From contig VZRG01000305.1 of the NCBI GenBank assembly GCA_013397435.1, positions 572,081 to 636,080 of the forward strand: DNA of 64,000 bases, given 5' to 3'. Every line of letters begins with the position of its first letter. Within the stretch, counting starts at the first letter, position 1. The stretch is from Erythrocercus mccallii. Taxonomy: Eukaryota; Chordata; Aves; Passeriformes; Dicruridae. Of this stretch, positions 40,315 to 50,731 are shown one piece after another. The notes beneath the pieces are model-generated. The model was not told the origin of the DNA and made no database searches. It worked only from the letters and a program-made list of their open reading frames with translations. Both the position numbers and the translations under genes were made by a program.

Positions 40315-40984
40315 CTATAATCATACGAGTAACGGAACAGATACCACAGCAAATAGAAAATGGGCAAAGAAAATTAAGAGAAAATTAAAACATTACTCAA
40401 GGCCCTGATGGAGAGCTCCAAACCACTGATGCAGCTCAGCCGTGAGTTATTCGGACACAGGTGAGGAGAGCATCTTGCACCTGCAAAGATCAAGCTGAAA
40501 TTTCACACCTGAAACTAAGCAAACTGCAAGCTGGTGACTCTCAGACAACACAGGCTGCTACAAGAGGCATTTTGGTGGCAGCGAGCAGGTGTGCAAGACC
40601 CCAAGTCATTTTCTCACAACAGGGTGGGCTGAGGCCAGGTGTCATGGCAGAGCAGACTCAACTGCAACTGCCAGCTCTTGAGGCTATTTGCCACATGTGA
40701 AAAGGCATGACTGTACAGCATTGACCTTGACAGAATCCACAAACAGAAAGCCACACCTCTACCTGCATATGTATGTGTGTGCTGCATAAACGTATAATAT
40801 GCTGATAATATACGCATGATGCTGGGAGGGCCACAAATCACCTGGGGAGGCATCTTAAGGCACAGACGTAAATGCCCATAGGTATGTAACCAGTACTGAG
40901 GGAATACACAGGCTGAGTTAAAAGCAATCTTCAATTGTGATTTCTCCCACCTAAAAAAAAAAAAGTAATAAAAACCTCACAAAA

Positions 40985-41041
40985 ATGATCTTTAAGATCC
41001 CTTCCAACCCAAACTATTCCACGATTCTGTGTGATTCTATG
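40985..41041 (+). mobile_element. CR1 LINE 3'-terminal fragment
   Basis: TGATCTTTAAGATCCCTTCC, CAACCCAAACTATTCC, then the terminal GATTCTGTGTGATTCTATG. Only the last 57 or so bases of the element remain. Confidence 0.88.
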
Positions 41042-43959
41042 TACTCATTTCAATTTAAATAAATCATCTAAATTTCCACAATTTAAACTGTTCGCTGATC
41101 TAGATTCAAAAGGTTTGAAAAAAATCAGTGAAAATTATTCTTGATTTTTCAGTCTTTTTTACTATCTGTGGTTTTCAAACCAAATACAACAGAACCAGAA
41201 CAACCCAGAATTCATACTGCATGGAGACCAATTAATTACAAAATAGTGCTGATCACAGAGAGCTCCTGTGACAAGGCCACCCAAAGCACCTGTCTCATGC
41301 CTGTTTTGTCCTCAGGCTTTCTCAGGCTTACAACCATTCATCTCTCTGCAGCTAGGTATCTCTTCGCATTCCTTCAACAATGGCAGCAAATGAATTCAGG
41401 TGAACAAGCTTCCTTGGGACTAGAAGTCAAGGAAGTATATGTGCCCATGAGACCTTAACACTTGCCACTAAGAAAAACCAACAACACATCCACCTCCAGA
41501 TGAGTGACACTAAAATTCCATGTTTCCTGTTCAAAAAAAGTTACAGGGTTTTATTTGAACCCATTTTTAAAAGCAGATTGAAAGGATGAAACCATTCAAG
41601 GAAGCTTAATTGTGACAGCTCCCTTATAATAAATCTTAACACTTGCCACAAAGCAAAGACATCATGAAATATGCACATCACAGAGATGTTTTATATTTTA
41701 TATATGATGATTGGCCAAAAAACTATCATATTTGTGTCAAAAAATAGTTACCTACAGCTGCAGTGGAGTTCTTGCCTCTTCTGTTTTAAGCCTTGTCTCC
41801 TGCTATCACAGGTAAGGCAAAATGTTGCTTTTACTTGACTACTATACTACTAGAAAAGTCTCATTCTTCCATGCCACTTTCACAACAATTTCTTTTGTTA
41901 TCTCTGCAGCAGATCTTGTTCTTGCTTTGGCTTTCTCTGAGCAACACAGGTCACTATCAGCACTCATTCACAACCAACAATGCAGCAAGTCTGGGCCTCA
42001 TTCAAGGCAGCCACCCCATGGGGGGTCATGGGGACTTTGCTCCCTGAGAGTTCAGCAGGGGATTTGTTCATAAAGCAGAGTTTGTGACAAGAAAATCAGG
42101 AGTAAACTACTGTGTATGTATAAGTGAGAATAATCTGCTGACTTAAATGATTTTATGTTACTGAAATTTTATGTTAATACCTTTGGCTTATACCCTTATT
42201 TTAAAAGCCATTTTTATTTTCATGTTTTTATTCAGAAGAGCCTGGATGCTGTTTTGAGCTCCTACCAGATAATGTTGACACCTCTGAACTTTCTCCAGTG
42301 AAAAATGAAAAAGAAGCTCGACATCATGTATTAAATCAGGGCAGTACACATACACAAGCATTAGAGCAGTTAGCCTCAACTTCTGCCTGAGAAACACCAC
42401 CTTGCCACCATGCAGAAAGTGCACGTTCTTTTTCAGTTCTTTTGTGTTCCATACATTTTGTGAAGAATTTGAAAGGTGCATTATTGCACTTGTAATCATG
42501 CAAACCCCAACAAGACAAAGTGTCTCAAAGTTTTACTTAAGGGGAAAAAAAATACCCCCCGTTTCCCAGCCTGCGTCAGCAGTGCACAATGTAATCCCGG
42601 CCCTAAGTCAGTGCCAGGCTCTGAGGCGAACCCGCGCTCCCTCTGTCAGCAGTAAAGTCAGTCACTAATCTGTGCTCATCTCTGGAGTGATGTTCCTCCT
42701 CTGCGGGCCCCTGGGCTGACTCAGGCTTCGCTCCCAGCCCTACGCCTGCACCTACAGCAGGTCCCCAGACCACGGGCAAACCAACGGCTCCCAAACTGGA
42801 AAGAAATAAAAGTAATCCTCACTCAAGCTGAGCCGTGGAGAACTGGTGACAAACGGGCGGCATGCCTCAGCCAGGTCAGTTACAGCGTTGACACCCAGCG
42901 GCTGCTGGTAACTAAACTTGAAAGTGTGTTTAAGAAACTCTGCACTTCCTCTGCTGAAGTGGTAAAACCTGCAAGCATGCAACTTTCAGAGCAGCCTGGC
43001 AGTTATGCAGCCAAAGGGATGGGGGCAACACGTCGGATGCATAAGACAGTGACCAATTACGGAAGGAGATTCCACGTGTTATCTCCCCACCAGCAGTGGC
43101 AGGGCATGTACCAGAGGGTACTGCAGCCAAAAAACACACCAGTAGCGGCTCTCCTGTCACAGCAGAGGTATGTGGGCATAGGATGTGCTCAATCTGTTAG
43201 AGGGAGGTGTGAGAGACTTCTTCCTTGCTGAAGCACCAGGGGACGAGCAGCAATAAAACAGGAAGCGCCAAGTAAGTTACACAGCTATCAGTGTTTCTTA
43301 CTTGCTCGCCTGAACTTGAGAGCTATCTGATTTTATTTTGGTTTGTTTGGCTTTTAGTTCTCTTCCACTCGTTTTGCAAAGGCACTTAAGGAGACTAAAA
43401 TACCACTGGAAAAAAAAAAAGCAGCATAGTCAAGTGACAAGTTACCTTATTTAAAAGCTGTCAGATATCAATCACTTCACTCCTATTGAAGTTTTTCATG
43501 ACAGTTGTCTTCAGACAATTATCCTTTAAATTTTTTAGTCAAACACATCAATAGAAACTAACAAACTACTTTCAAAAGCTCTAAAAGCTTTCAGCTAAAT
43601 ATGAGTTACATATTAATCTGCAAATCCTTACCGGGATGTTGCTTACTTCTAAAAAGTAGAAATTTACAAAAAGCCGATGTAACAAACATTCCTAACAGTG
43701 CAATTAAAAATACATAAATGCAGGATTTGAGTTGTCACCTTTTCTTAAAAAAAAAAAGTCAGATAATACAAATGCTAAAAAGCAAAGAGTTTGACTGGCC
43801 CTAACTGAAGCTAAGTCCCGAACACATCGGAGCCCGCCCATGCCGCGCACCTCGTGCATCTATTGCCATCATTTAATCCCTCACAGGGCGGAGGAGGCTC
43901 TGCCTGTACACAGACGGCACAAGCTCGTTCTGACAATGCTCTCACGCAGCAGTGTCACA
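41042..43959. other. Intron 1 sequence near exon 1, no gene
   Basis: AT-rich with GC rising from about 42590. At 42600-43230 several frames overlap on both strands, again without domains. It could contain regulatory elements, but none is identifiable by eye. Confidence 0.55.
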
Positions 43960-44750
43960 AAACTCGGCGCTGCCTCCGCCGCGCACGGGGACACGGGCGG
44001 GTGACGCTTTCCCGACGGAGGCCTCGGAGACAAGAGAATTCACTGCCAGCAGCCCTGAGCCTTTATCACCCACGGGGATGTAAAGCTGAAGGGTACCACG
44101 GGCCTGGCGCTGCCACCGCAGCCACACATCCCCATTCGCAGCTTCGCCTGGCTCGTCCCAGAGCTGTGCGGGGGCAGCCGGTGCCCGCGGGTCCCCCGGG
44201 ACCTGGCGAGCGGGTCCCCCGGGCGCAGGGGCGGCGGGAGATCCCACCGCGGCGCTCCGGGCAGCACCCGCTGCGGCTCCGGCCGGCGAGGGGCTGAGCA
44301 CAAACCCCGGCCGCCAACAGGTTGCTCCCACCGCTCCGCTCCGACGGCAGGGACGGCGCTGCGGGAGGGGAGGACGGAGCTCCGTCCCACCACGTAACAC
44401 AAGAAACACGCTCCCGTAACTCAAGTTTAACAAAGCCATCAGGTCAAATATTGTGGCTTACTCATTAAACACACGGTGTTTCTGCAACCCTTGTTCTGCC
44501 TCCGCTCTTTCCCCATCCCTGTTTGCCTCTGTCCCCGCTCCGCCGCCGGACGGCAAAGCCCTGCAGCGCCGGGGCGGACAGCGGCACGGACCGCCCCCGT
44601 TCCGGGGCCGGGCAGCGCAGGGGCCGCGGCGGAGCTCCCGCCGGCGGCACCGCCAGCACACGGGTGCTGACCCCGGGCCCCGCCGGCGGCGCTCCTGCCG
44701 GCTTTGCCCGGGGACGGCGCCGTGACACCGCGTGAACTTTTGCTTTCGGC

Positions 44751-44787
44751 GGGGCAGGGCAGGGCTAGGGGGCGCGGAGAGCGGGGG
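44751..44787 (+). promoter_or_regulatory. Canonical G-quadruplex motif in early intron 1
   Basis: The plus strand carries runs GGGG, GGG, GGG and GGGGG separated by loops of 2, 2 and 3 bases (44751-44772), then a run of seven G at 44783-44789. This fits the four-run G4 rule with very short loops. It lies about 270-310 bases downstream of the exon 1 donor, on the FOXO1 template strand, so the nascent RNA is C-rich there. Confidence 0.6.
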
Positions 44788-45051
44788 GGCGGCCCTGGTC
44801 CCTCCAGCGCCCCAGCAGCGGGAGGGCTAGAACGCTGTTCTCCCTTAGGAGTTCTCCCTTTGGAAAGGTGAGAAAAAGTAGAAATGTGAGGTTAAACTGA
44901 AAGCGCGGAGCCAGTGCACGGCAGACTGCGCAGTGGGCATCATGCAGCCGGGGAGGGCGGCGTGCCCAGCCGCCTGCAGCGCCGCGGCTGCTGCCCGGGG
45001 GCGGCGGAGCCTCCCGGGACCCCCCTCCGACGGGGCGTCCCCCACCACCCG

Positions 45052-45062
45052 CCTCTTACCTT
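45052..45062 (-). other. FOXO1: FOXO1 exon 1 splice donor
   Basis: On the minus strand the last codon AAG (Lys200) is followed by GTAAGAGG, a near-consensus donor; the last exon base is 45060. The cut is phase 0 and falls between GWK and the expected recognition-helix sequence, matching the known exon 1/exon 2 boundary of vertebrate FOXO genes. Confidence 0.95.
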
Positions 45063-45659
45063 CCAGCCGGCCGAGCTGTTGCTGTCGCCCTTATCCTTGA
45101 AGTAGGGTACGCTCTTGACCATCCACTCGTAGATCTGGGAGAGGGTGAGCCGCTTCTCGGGGGAGCTCTCGATGGCCTTGGTGATGAGGTCCGCGTAGGA
45201 CAGGTTGCCCCACGCGTTGCGCCGCGACGAGCTGCTCTTGCGGGGCTGCCCGGCCACGGGGCCCGGTGACAGACCGGCCACGGGCGGCGGCACCGGCGGC
45301 ACCGGCGGCGGTCCCGGCGGGTGGAGGCGGCAGCCGGCCTCGGGCGCCGGGAAGTCCCCGCAGCGGCAGACGGCAGCCTCCGGGGGTGCGGCGGCGGGGG
45401 GCAGCGGCGCGAAGTCCTCGCTCTCCTCTAGCAGGCTGAGGTTGCTGATGAAGTCGGCGCTCAGCGCTCCCGAGGCGGCGGCCCCGGCCGCGGCTCCGGA
45501 CGCTCCATCGGGCTGCCCACCGCACGACGGCGCCGGGCTGGAAGTGGCCGAGCTGGGGGGGTTGAACTCCGGCCGCGGCAGAGGCCAGGTACAGGAGCGG
45601 GGCCGCGGCAGCGGCTCGAAGTCGGGGTCGATGTCCACCAGCTGCGGTGCTTCGGCCAT
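45060..45659 (-). CDS. FOXO1: FOXO1 coding exon 1 (N-terminus and first half of forkhead domain)
   Basis: Forkhead box O1 is an insulin/PI3K-AKT-controlled transcription factor that shuttles between nucleus and cytoplasm. The exon encodes 200 residues. Near the start, RPRSCTWPLP places Thr24 in an RxRxxT AKT/14-3-3 site. The conserved acidic block SADFISNLSLLEESEDF spans residues 67-83. A proline-rich linker follows (about 84-138), then the basic RKSSSSRR (140-147). The winged-helix domain begins at NAWGNLSYADL (148-158) and continues through LTLSQIYEWMVKSVPYF to SSAGWK (195-200). The start ATG has a strong Kozak context (GCCATGG). The reading frame is open past Lys200, but the paralogous sequence ends there and a GT donor follows, so the open tail to 44940 is intron. 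The TWPLPRPEF and EESEDF contexts favour FOXO1 over FOXO3/4. The mammalian poly-alanine run is absent and the linker is proline-rich instead. Remaining exons lie left of the window. Confidence 0.97.
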
Positions 45660-45663
45660 GGCG

Positions 45664-45697
45664 GGGCCGGGGCGGGAGCGCGGCGGGAGCGGGGCGG
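45664..45697 (+). promoter_or_regulatory. G-rich tract on template strand next to FOXO1 start codon
   Basis: Several plus-strand runs of three or four G lie within 34 bases, directly upstream of the start codon; one loop is about eight bases. The corresponding mRNA is C-rich. Possible G4 or i-motif, weaker than the one at 44751. Confidence 0.35.
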
Positions 45698-45704
45698 CTT
45701 GGGC

Positions 45705-45722
45705 TCAGCGCCGCCGCCCCAT
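45705..45722 (-). CDS. Five-codon upstream ORF in the FOXO1 leader
   Basis: An ATG at 45722-45720 (minus strand) is followed by GGG CGG CGG CGC and TGA, giving MGRRR. It ends 45 bases before the main start codon. Its context (CTGCATGG) has G at +4 but C at -3, so it is moderate at best. If transcription starts upstream of 45722, scanning ribosomes meet this ORF first and could reinitiate at FOXO1. Whether it is used is unknown. Confidence 0.4.
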   Translation of the reverse strand: MGRRR

Positions 45723-45777
45723 GCAGGCTCCGGGCGCGGATCGGCGCGGCCCCGACGGCGCGACCGCCAACTCTCCT

Positions 45778-45831
45778 GGCCCCGCCGCCCTAGACCTCCG
45801 GCCTGACCTCCCGGCCCCGCCGCCCTAAACC
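45778..45831. repeat. 19-bp direct repeat in FOXO1 leader
   Basis: GGCCCCGCCGCCCTAGACC at 45778-45796 recurs with one change (A for G) at 45813-45831, giving a 35-bp period. It is a small tandem duplication within the leader region. Confidence 0.7.
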
Positions 45832-45940
45832 CTGCCTGGCTCCCGGATCCCTGCCCTCCGCGGCAACTGCAACAGCAGCGACCCGGCCGCCCGGCGCGCA
45901 CCGACTGGAGCGACCGCCCCGCGCGGTCCCGCCTCCGGCC

Positions 45941-45959
45941 TCCTCCTCCTCCTCCTCCC
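45941..45959. repeat. (TCC)n short tract in promoter
   Basis: Six consecutive TCC units on the plus strand (GGA on the FOXO1 sense strand), next to the CCAAT box. Such purine/pyrimidine tracts are common in CpG-island promoters. Confidence 0.8.
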
Positions 45960-45985
45960 GGCGGGGAGGGACGGCCCGCGCCGCG

Positions 45986-45990
45986 CCAAT
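45986..45990 (+). promoter_or_regulatory. CCAAT box (NF-Y type)
   Basis: CCAAT in the context GCGCCAATGG, about 330 bases upstream of the FOXO1 ATG inside the CpG island. The flanking bases fit the NF-Y consensus. Function is inferred from position. Confidence 0.45.
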
Positions 45991-46757
45991 GGCAGCGCCG
46001 CGCCGCCGCCCGCCTCCCGCCGCGGGGCCGGTTTGGCAGGAGGGTGCCCGTGCCCCCGTGCTGCTTCTGGGTGGTTTTTGTTTCCCGGCGGCGCAGCGGG
46101 GAAGAGCGGCGGCGAGCGGGCAGCCGGCGGTGCCCCCCGCGGCCGGGACTGCCCAAAGGCAGTAGGTGCTCGCACGGCGAGCCGCGGGGGCATGGCCACG
46201 GAAAGTGCCCCCGCGAGGGTTTCGACCTGAGTCGCTGCCGGCGGGGTCCCGCCGCCGGCGATGAGCGGGGACCTGGGAGCATCCCTTGGCTGCAGCGGGG
46301 CGGCTGGGGGAGTACGCGGGAGCGGGGGGCGTCTCCCCGTTCCCACCGGCATCTCCGCAGCGCTGGTTCCGTGCGGAGCGCTGGCCGCCCGGCTGCCCGC
46401 CCCGTGGGGGCCCTGGCAGCTCCGCGCACCGGACCGGGGTGCGACAGCTGCCCTACCTCGCTTCCCCCCTCCCTCCCTCCTTTCCTGGCCGGCTCCTCGC
46501 CAAAGACTGTCTGCACCTCCCGAAGTGATAAATCTCCCCTTCGGCTGAGCATGTTTTCATACCGTGATCTGGTGTTTTATTCCGTGAGCAGGCACGGAGC
46601 ACGGGATAATTTCATCCTCAGTCAACTACTGAACATACTTTATAGTTTTCCCGGCAAACCCCAGGGCTACTCAATTCATTAAGGTTTCTATTCTTCCCTT
46701 TCAAAGAGGCAGCAGTCACAGGAACACATCGCCTCTGCCTCCCCTGCCCATCAACAT

Positions 46758-46794
46758 ACAAAGATAGATACATAGATATATAGATATATATACG
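46758..46794. repeat. GATA/TA-type microsatellite
   Basis: Short AGATA and ATATAG units at the outer edge of the CpG island. Confidence 0.7.
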
Positions 46795-47374
46795 TTCGAC
46801 TTAACACAGAAGCGTTATTCTGTTTAAACTTAAAAGGAAGACATTTGCTTGAACTAGGGAAATAATCCCAAGCATGAGACATGACTCAACACCTTGTTCA
46901 AACTGGCAAACCCTACGTTTTAGAAAATCTGTTTTGTTTTCAGTAGGAGGAGTGCTTTTTAAAAACATACTTCAGACATGGCTTCGTAAGTCGCAAAATT
47001 CACAACCAGCCACGGCATTTGACGTTGCCTGTCAAAGAACACCGGAGCTGGGTAACTGTCAAAGCTGAGCCAGAAAACCTGTTACCCTTCCCTCCTCTCT
47101 GCATCAAGGCAGAAAGTGTTAATGTTATTTAAATGCAGCTCATTGTTCCTATAAAAATATTTTCTGAAAATGAGTAACGATAATGAAGGGGAGAGAACAC
47201 AAGACTGGATTTAGGCCACGGCATGTAATTTAGTGTCAGATCATACATCTAGATACTCATGCTGTCTATTATGAAAACACTTTAAGATGCGCGGTGACAC
47301 CTAACTATATAGTTTGTGCAAAATATGCATAAGTGCATAGTAACTGATCACATTTTAAAGCACTGTTTTTGTGA

Positions 47375-47385
47375 TGTTTATTTAC
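47375..47385 (-). promoter_or_regulatory. Overlapping forkhead-type motifs
   Basis: The minus strand reads GTAAATAAACA, containing two overlapping RTAAAYA matches (GTAAATA and ATAAACA), 1.7 kb upstream of the FOXO1 ATG. Forkhead autoregulation is possible, but this motif is common in AT-rich DNA. Confidence 0.25.
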
Positions 47386-48929
47386 CAAATGTCAAAGGTG
47401 ATTATGCCTTATTATAGGTTGGCTGCTCATCAGATTTCAGAGTTACTTTGCCTTTAAGTCATTTCTATGTTTTGTAGATCCTTTAAAGGATTCAATCCAC
47501 AAATTTATACTGTTTATCCCACGGAGTTTTTTTCAGAGGGTTTTTTTCAGTTTAAGAAAAGAAACCAGAAAAGAAAAGGAAGCAAAGTAGTCCCAGTTCA
47601 ACCTAATAACTTTCATGCCACGTTTCAGCTTGGAACAGCTTTATGTGGCAGTGTTACACAACTCGGCTACAGTAGTTGCCCTGCACTAAGGGAGAGCACC
47701 CTGCCTTGGAGAAGCAGAGATTATATAATGGTGAGAAGCAGCCAGGGACTCGCAGCAAATGGATGTGTTTAAATGGGAGCCAAAACAAAAGAAGTGCTTG
47801 AGAACACAGAAACATTTTCTTTCCTTGGTGTCTGGAAAAAAAGAAAAAGGGTCTAAGAGCCAGACTGGCACCCATCTTGCTAAAGGAAGTGGATTTATTA
47901 CCCAGACTTTCTTCTAAGGAGTTTTTTTTAAAAAAATCTTTCAGTCCTTGCTCTTCTATTTTGTCCAAAGTAGAGATTCCCTGAACTCTATTGGCAAATG
48001 CAGATGTTGAAAAAAAAAAAGCTTTCCTTTGTCAGATGCCAACTGTGAAAACTGGGAAGAAAGCTACTGTTGGGGGATTTTAGGAAGCTCTGGTGGATTT
48101 GTAGTTCAGCCCAGGTCATTCTGCAGGATCGAGGTTGTATTCCTCTTTCTTGGCCCTACGTGACATTGTTGTTGCCCCCCTCATCTTCTTGGCAGGGCTC
48201 TGCCACCTTTGAGTCCCATGTCATTGATGTTCTTGCAGCTCAAAAGTTAGCAGTGAATCCCGAGAGTGCAAGACAGCAGTTTGCAATCAGATGTGAGGGA
48301 CATGAAGGTGGAGAAGATAAAACCAGAACCTTCCAAATGCTGCATTTGCTCAGCAAGTGGGGCCCCATGACTCACAGTGCAACGGGCAGAGCTGAGTTGC
48401 AGAGATTTTGGCTGTTGCATGCCAACATCTGGGACCAGGTCTGCTGAGGATTGGAGGAGGGATGAAGGCCAATGAGACAATGCTGTGCACTTTCCTGGGA
48501 TGAGTAATCCTGATAGTTTGCTCTGACTTCGGCAAAAGCACCCAGGTGAGTGGGTTCTTTTGTAGGGCCCCAGTCCACACATATGTGATCTGCCATATTT
48601 TCTTTTTAGAATTTCTTCTCTCCATCAAGAATTTGGCGAGTAAATCAACAGATTTTAGAGTCAAAGCAACACATGCCACACACAATAAAAGTGTCTAACC
48701 CTGTCTGTATTGCTCTCCTAGTGCACTCCAACACTGCTGACCACCCTTAGGCAATGCTATGTGAACAAACCCACCCATTCAGCTGCTGAGGGGAGCTTCC
48801 TGCTCCTAAAACAGCTCAGCACAGTGATGGCTCAGTACAAGAAATTTTACTGCATCTACAAATGACAGCATTAGGTTTATCTCATCTCCCACAATGCTGA
48901 AATGCTGATGGATGCACCACAATTCATTT

Positions 48930-49015
48930 TCTACTCCCACCCTCCTCCTCCCACACTCCACCTTTTCATTTCTCTACTCCTACTCCTGCTCCCATTTTCT
49001 ACTCCTCTACAATAC
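48930..49015. repeat. Pyrimidine-rich low-complexity tract
   Basis: TTCTACTCC-like and CTCCTCC-like units dominate with few purines on the plus strand. A loose, decayed tandem repeat is visible (CTACTCCTACTCCTGCTCCC). Confidence 0.8.
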
Positions 49016-50026
49016 AATATCTCCTATCAACCTTAGCATCAACTTGTATTTTTTTTCAAATTTAAGACCTGAAGATTGCTTTTTATCATCACTGAAATAA
49101 AGCAGAGCCTTCTATTCATATTCTGAGTTTGAAGCAGCCAAAATAAAGGATCTGTGCTGTCTTTTTACTACCGTCTGTATATTTCACGTTCTAAGGTTTT
49201 GATCAAATTCAGCAGGAGATTACATGAAGTTGAAAGCACTCATACTCTATGTACAGCTCTTTTTTTGTACACGTATGTGCATAGTGTACAAATGTTTTTA
49301 CAGCGTAAAAAGCAATAATGAAATACTGAGTTGTGTCTGGTATCATCAGAGCTGGGAGAAATCCTATTTCCTGAGGGAGTATGAGGAAGTTCAGCACCCC
49401 CAGTTTCCTCCCCTGAACCTCAGAGGGGACATGATTTGCAGTGCATGTTTCTGAGCAGCCTAAGTTACCGGAAGGCTGTCACGGCACCTCAGTCCCCTTC
49501 CCAGCCCAGGGCAGCCAAGGACTGCCCCACACAGAAGGGTTTGGCCATGTCCTGGCTGAACAAGGTGTTTACACTGCCCTGCCAAGAGAGTTCAAAGGGT
49601 CTGGTAGTCTCCCAACCCATCTGAGGCTTCTTACAGAGCTACTGGAGAAAGGCAGCCCCTCTTGCATGGCATTTCAGAGCAGGAGCTTCACTGCTGTGAG
49701 TTATTGCCTGGGACTGCGCATCTTTCCCTACCAACCGCAGAAACACAGATGGAATTTAAAGATCTGCTGATCCCTCACCACCACTTGGTGAGCCCACTCC
49801 ATTTCCACCTGCCCTTTGCCTCCCACCTCAGACATCAGCATCCACAGGGAGGTCAGGGTCTGTCTGGCCCAGGGAGAGGTGGGTGTCACAGTTAGGGTCA
49901 CTCCATGGCCAGTGGAGAGAAATATGTTCTTCCCATGGGTGATTCACCACCCCAGATAGTGGAGCTGATCGGACATGGAGGTGCCAGGCTCTTACTCCAG
50001 GTGGTTCACAGTCACTTTCAGCCAGC

Positions 50027-50034
50027 TGACGTCA
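50027..50034. promoter_or_regulatory. Consensus CRE palindrome TGACGTCA
   Basis: A perfect cAMP-response element octamer about 4.4 kb upstream of the FOXO1 start, retaining its CpG. CREB/ATF binding is the known reading; use here is not shown. Confidence 0.35.
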
Positions 50035-50731
50035 GACCAGCAAATCCCACTCATCCCACTTGATAGTGCATGGAAAAAGCACAATCTCTGGCCCCTCTGC
50101 CATTGCATCAACAGTGAGATAAAGGCTGTGCACACAAAGGCTTACAAGCTAACAGGAGGCTGCAGAGAGACAGTGGCAAAACAGTGGCAAAATGGCTTGT
50201 CCTGCTTTGCAGGGGGAAAAAGCTGCTCACTGTGAATTCACATCATGTGCAGAGGACCTCACTAAGGATGCATAGGCAGGGACCAACTTTGGTCCAGGTC
50301 CTTAAAATAAAAAAATTCATATTACCACAGAGTTGTCAGGGTACCTGCTGGTGAGGGGCTTGAAGTTATCTTGGTTTAGGTCCATCTCCTACACGTGGGG
50401 AAAAATCCTGAATGCTCCCATAGAAGCAGCAAGGTCCGTCTGGATTTACATCCATATGGCTGGAACTGGGACTGTGTGCTGACTGCACTGGTTACCCACC
50501 TCACTGGACGTATTTCAAGTTGAGAACTGACAGATATTTGCACAAAGTGGTGCAACTCCAGCCTCCAGACAGCCTTCAGGCAGCCCACTCCTTTTTTTCA
50601 GAGGAGATGGGGAACTGTGGTAGGTGATAACAGAGCTGTCCAAATAGCCAAATGCCTCCCCCTTCATCTCCCCACGGACTGCTGCAGGAAGCTGGGCTGC
50701 TGTGACTGGGGTTCACAGAGCTGCGGCCGCA

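Larger units (their letters stand above)
1..45059 (-). other. FOXO1: FOXO1 intron 1 (5' portion; acceptor not in window)
   Basis: Everything left of the exon 1 donor is read as intron 1, which is known to be very long in vertebrate FOXO1. No forkhead second half (NSIRHNLSLH region) appears in any frame here, so exon 2 lies outside. Frames in this span are short and mostly chance; contents are given in the sub-entries. Confidence 0.85.
45660..46010 (-). promoter_or_regulatory. FOXO1: FOXO1 5' UTR and proximal promoter
   Basis: This is GC-dense sequence directly upstream of the start codon. A CCAAT motif lies at 45986-45990 (plus strand; NF-Y acts in either orientation). GC boxes occur around 45690 and 45912-45935, and a TCC tract at 45941-45959. 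No TATA box is placed sensibly, as expected for a CpG-island promoter with dispersed starts. The transcription start cannot be fixed from sequence; a site in about 45850-45960 would fit the motif spacing (inference). Confidence 0.7.
43960..46530. promoter_or_regulatory. CpG island spanning FOXO1 exon 1
   Basis: Base composition switches abruptly from AT-rich to strongly GC-rich with abundant CpG and returns to AT-rich near 46540. The island covers the start of intron 1, exon 1, the leader and about 600 bases further upstream. Low stop-codon density here produces many long overlapping frames on both strands that are not genes. Confidence 0.9.

Noticed and set aside
43854..44735. Several overlapping frames of 64-165 codons on both strands
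   Set aside because: Stop-poor GC-rich DNA of the CpG island; mutually overlapping and without motifs.
44940..45059. Continuation of the FOXO1 frame for 39 codons past Lys200
   Set aside because: It begins exactly at a GTAAGA donor and loses all similarity to FOXO proteins; this is intron read-through.
45060..45659. Assignment to FOXO3 or FOXO4
   Set aside because: The N-terminal block around Thr24, the SADF...EESEDF block and the linker fit FOXO1; the forkhead portion alone would not discriminate.
45205..45828. 207-codon plus-strand frame antisense to exon 1
   Set aside because: Shadow of GC-rich coding and leader sequence; composition is Gly/Ala/Arg only and shows no domain.
46639..46644. 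TATAAA on the minus strand upstream of FOXO1
   Set aside because: About 980 bases from the start codon and outside the GC-rich promoter; FOXO1 has a CpG-island type promoter, so this is probably incidental.
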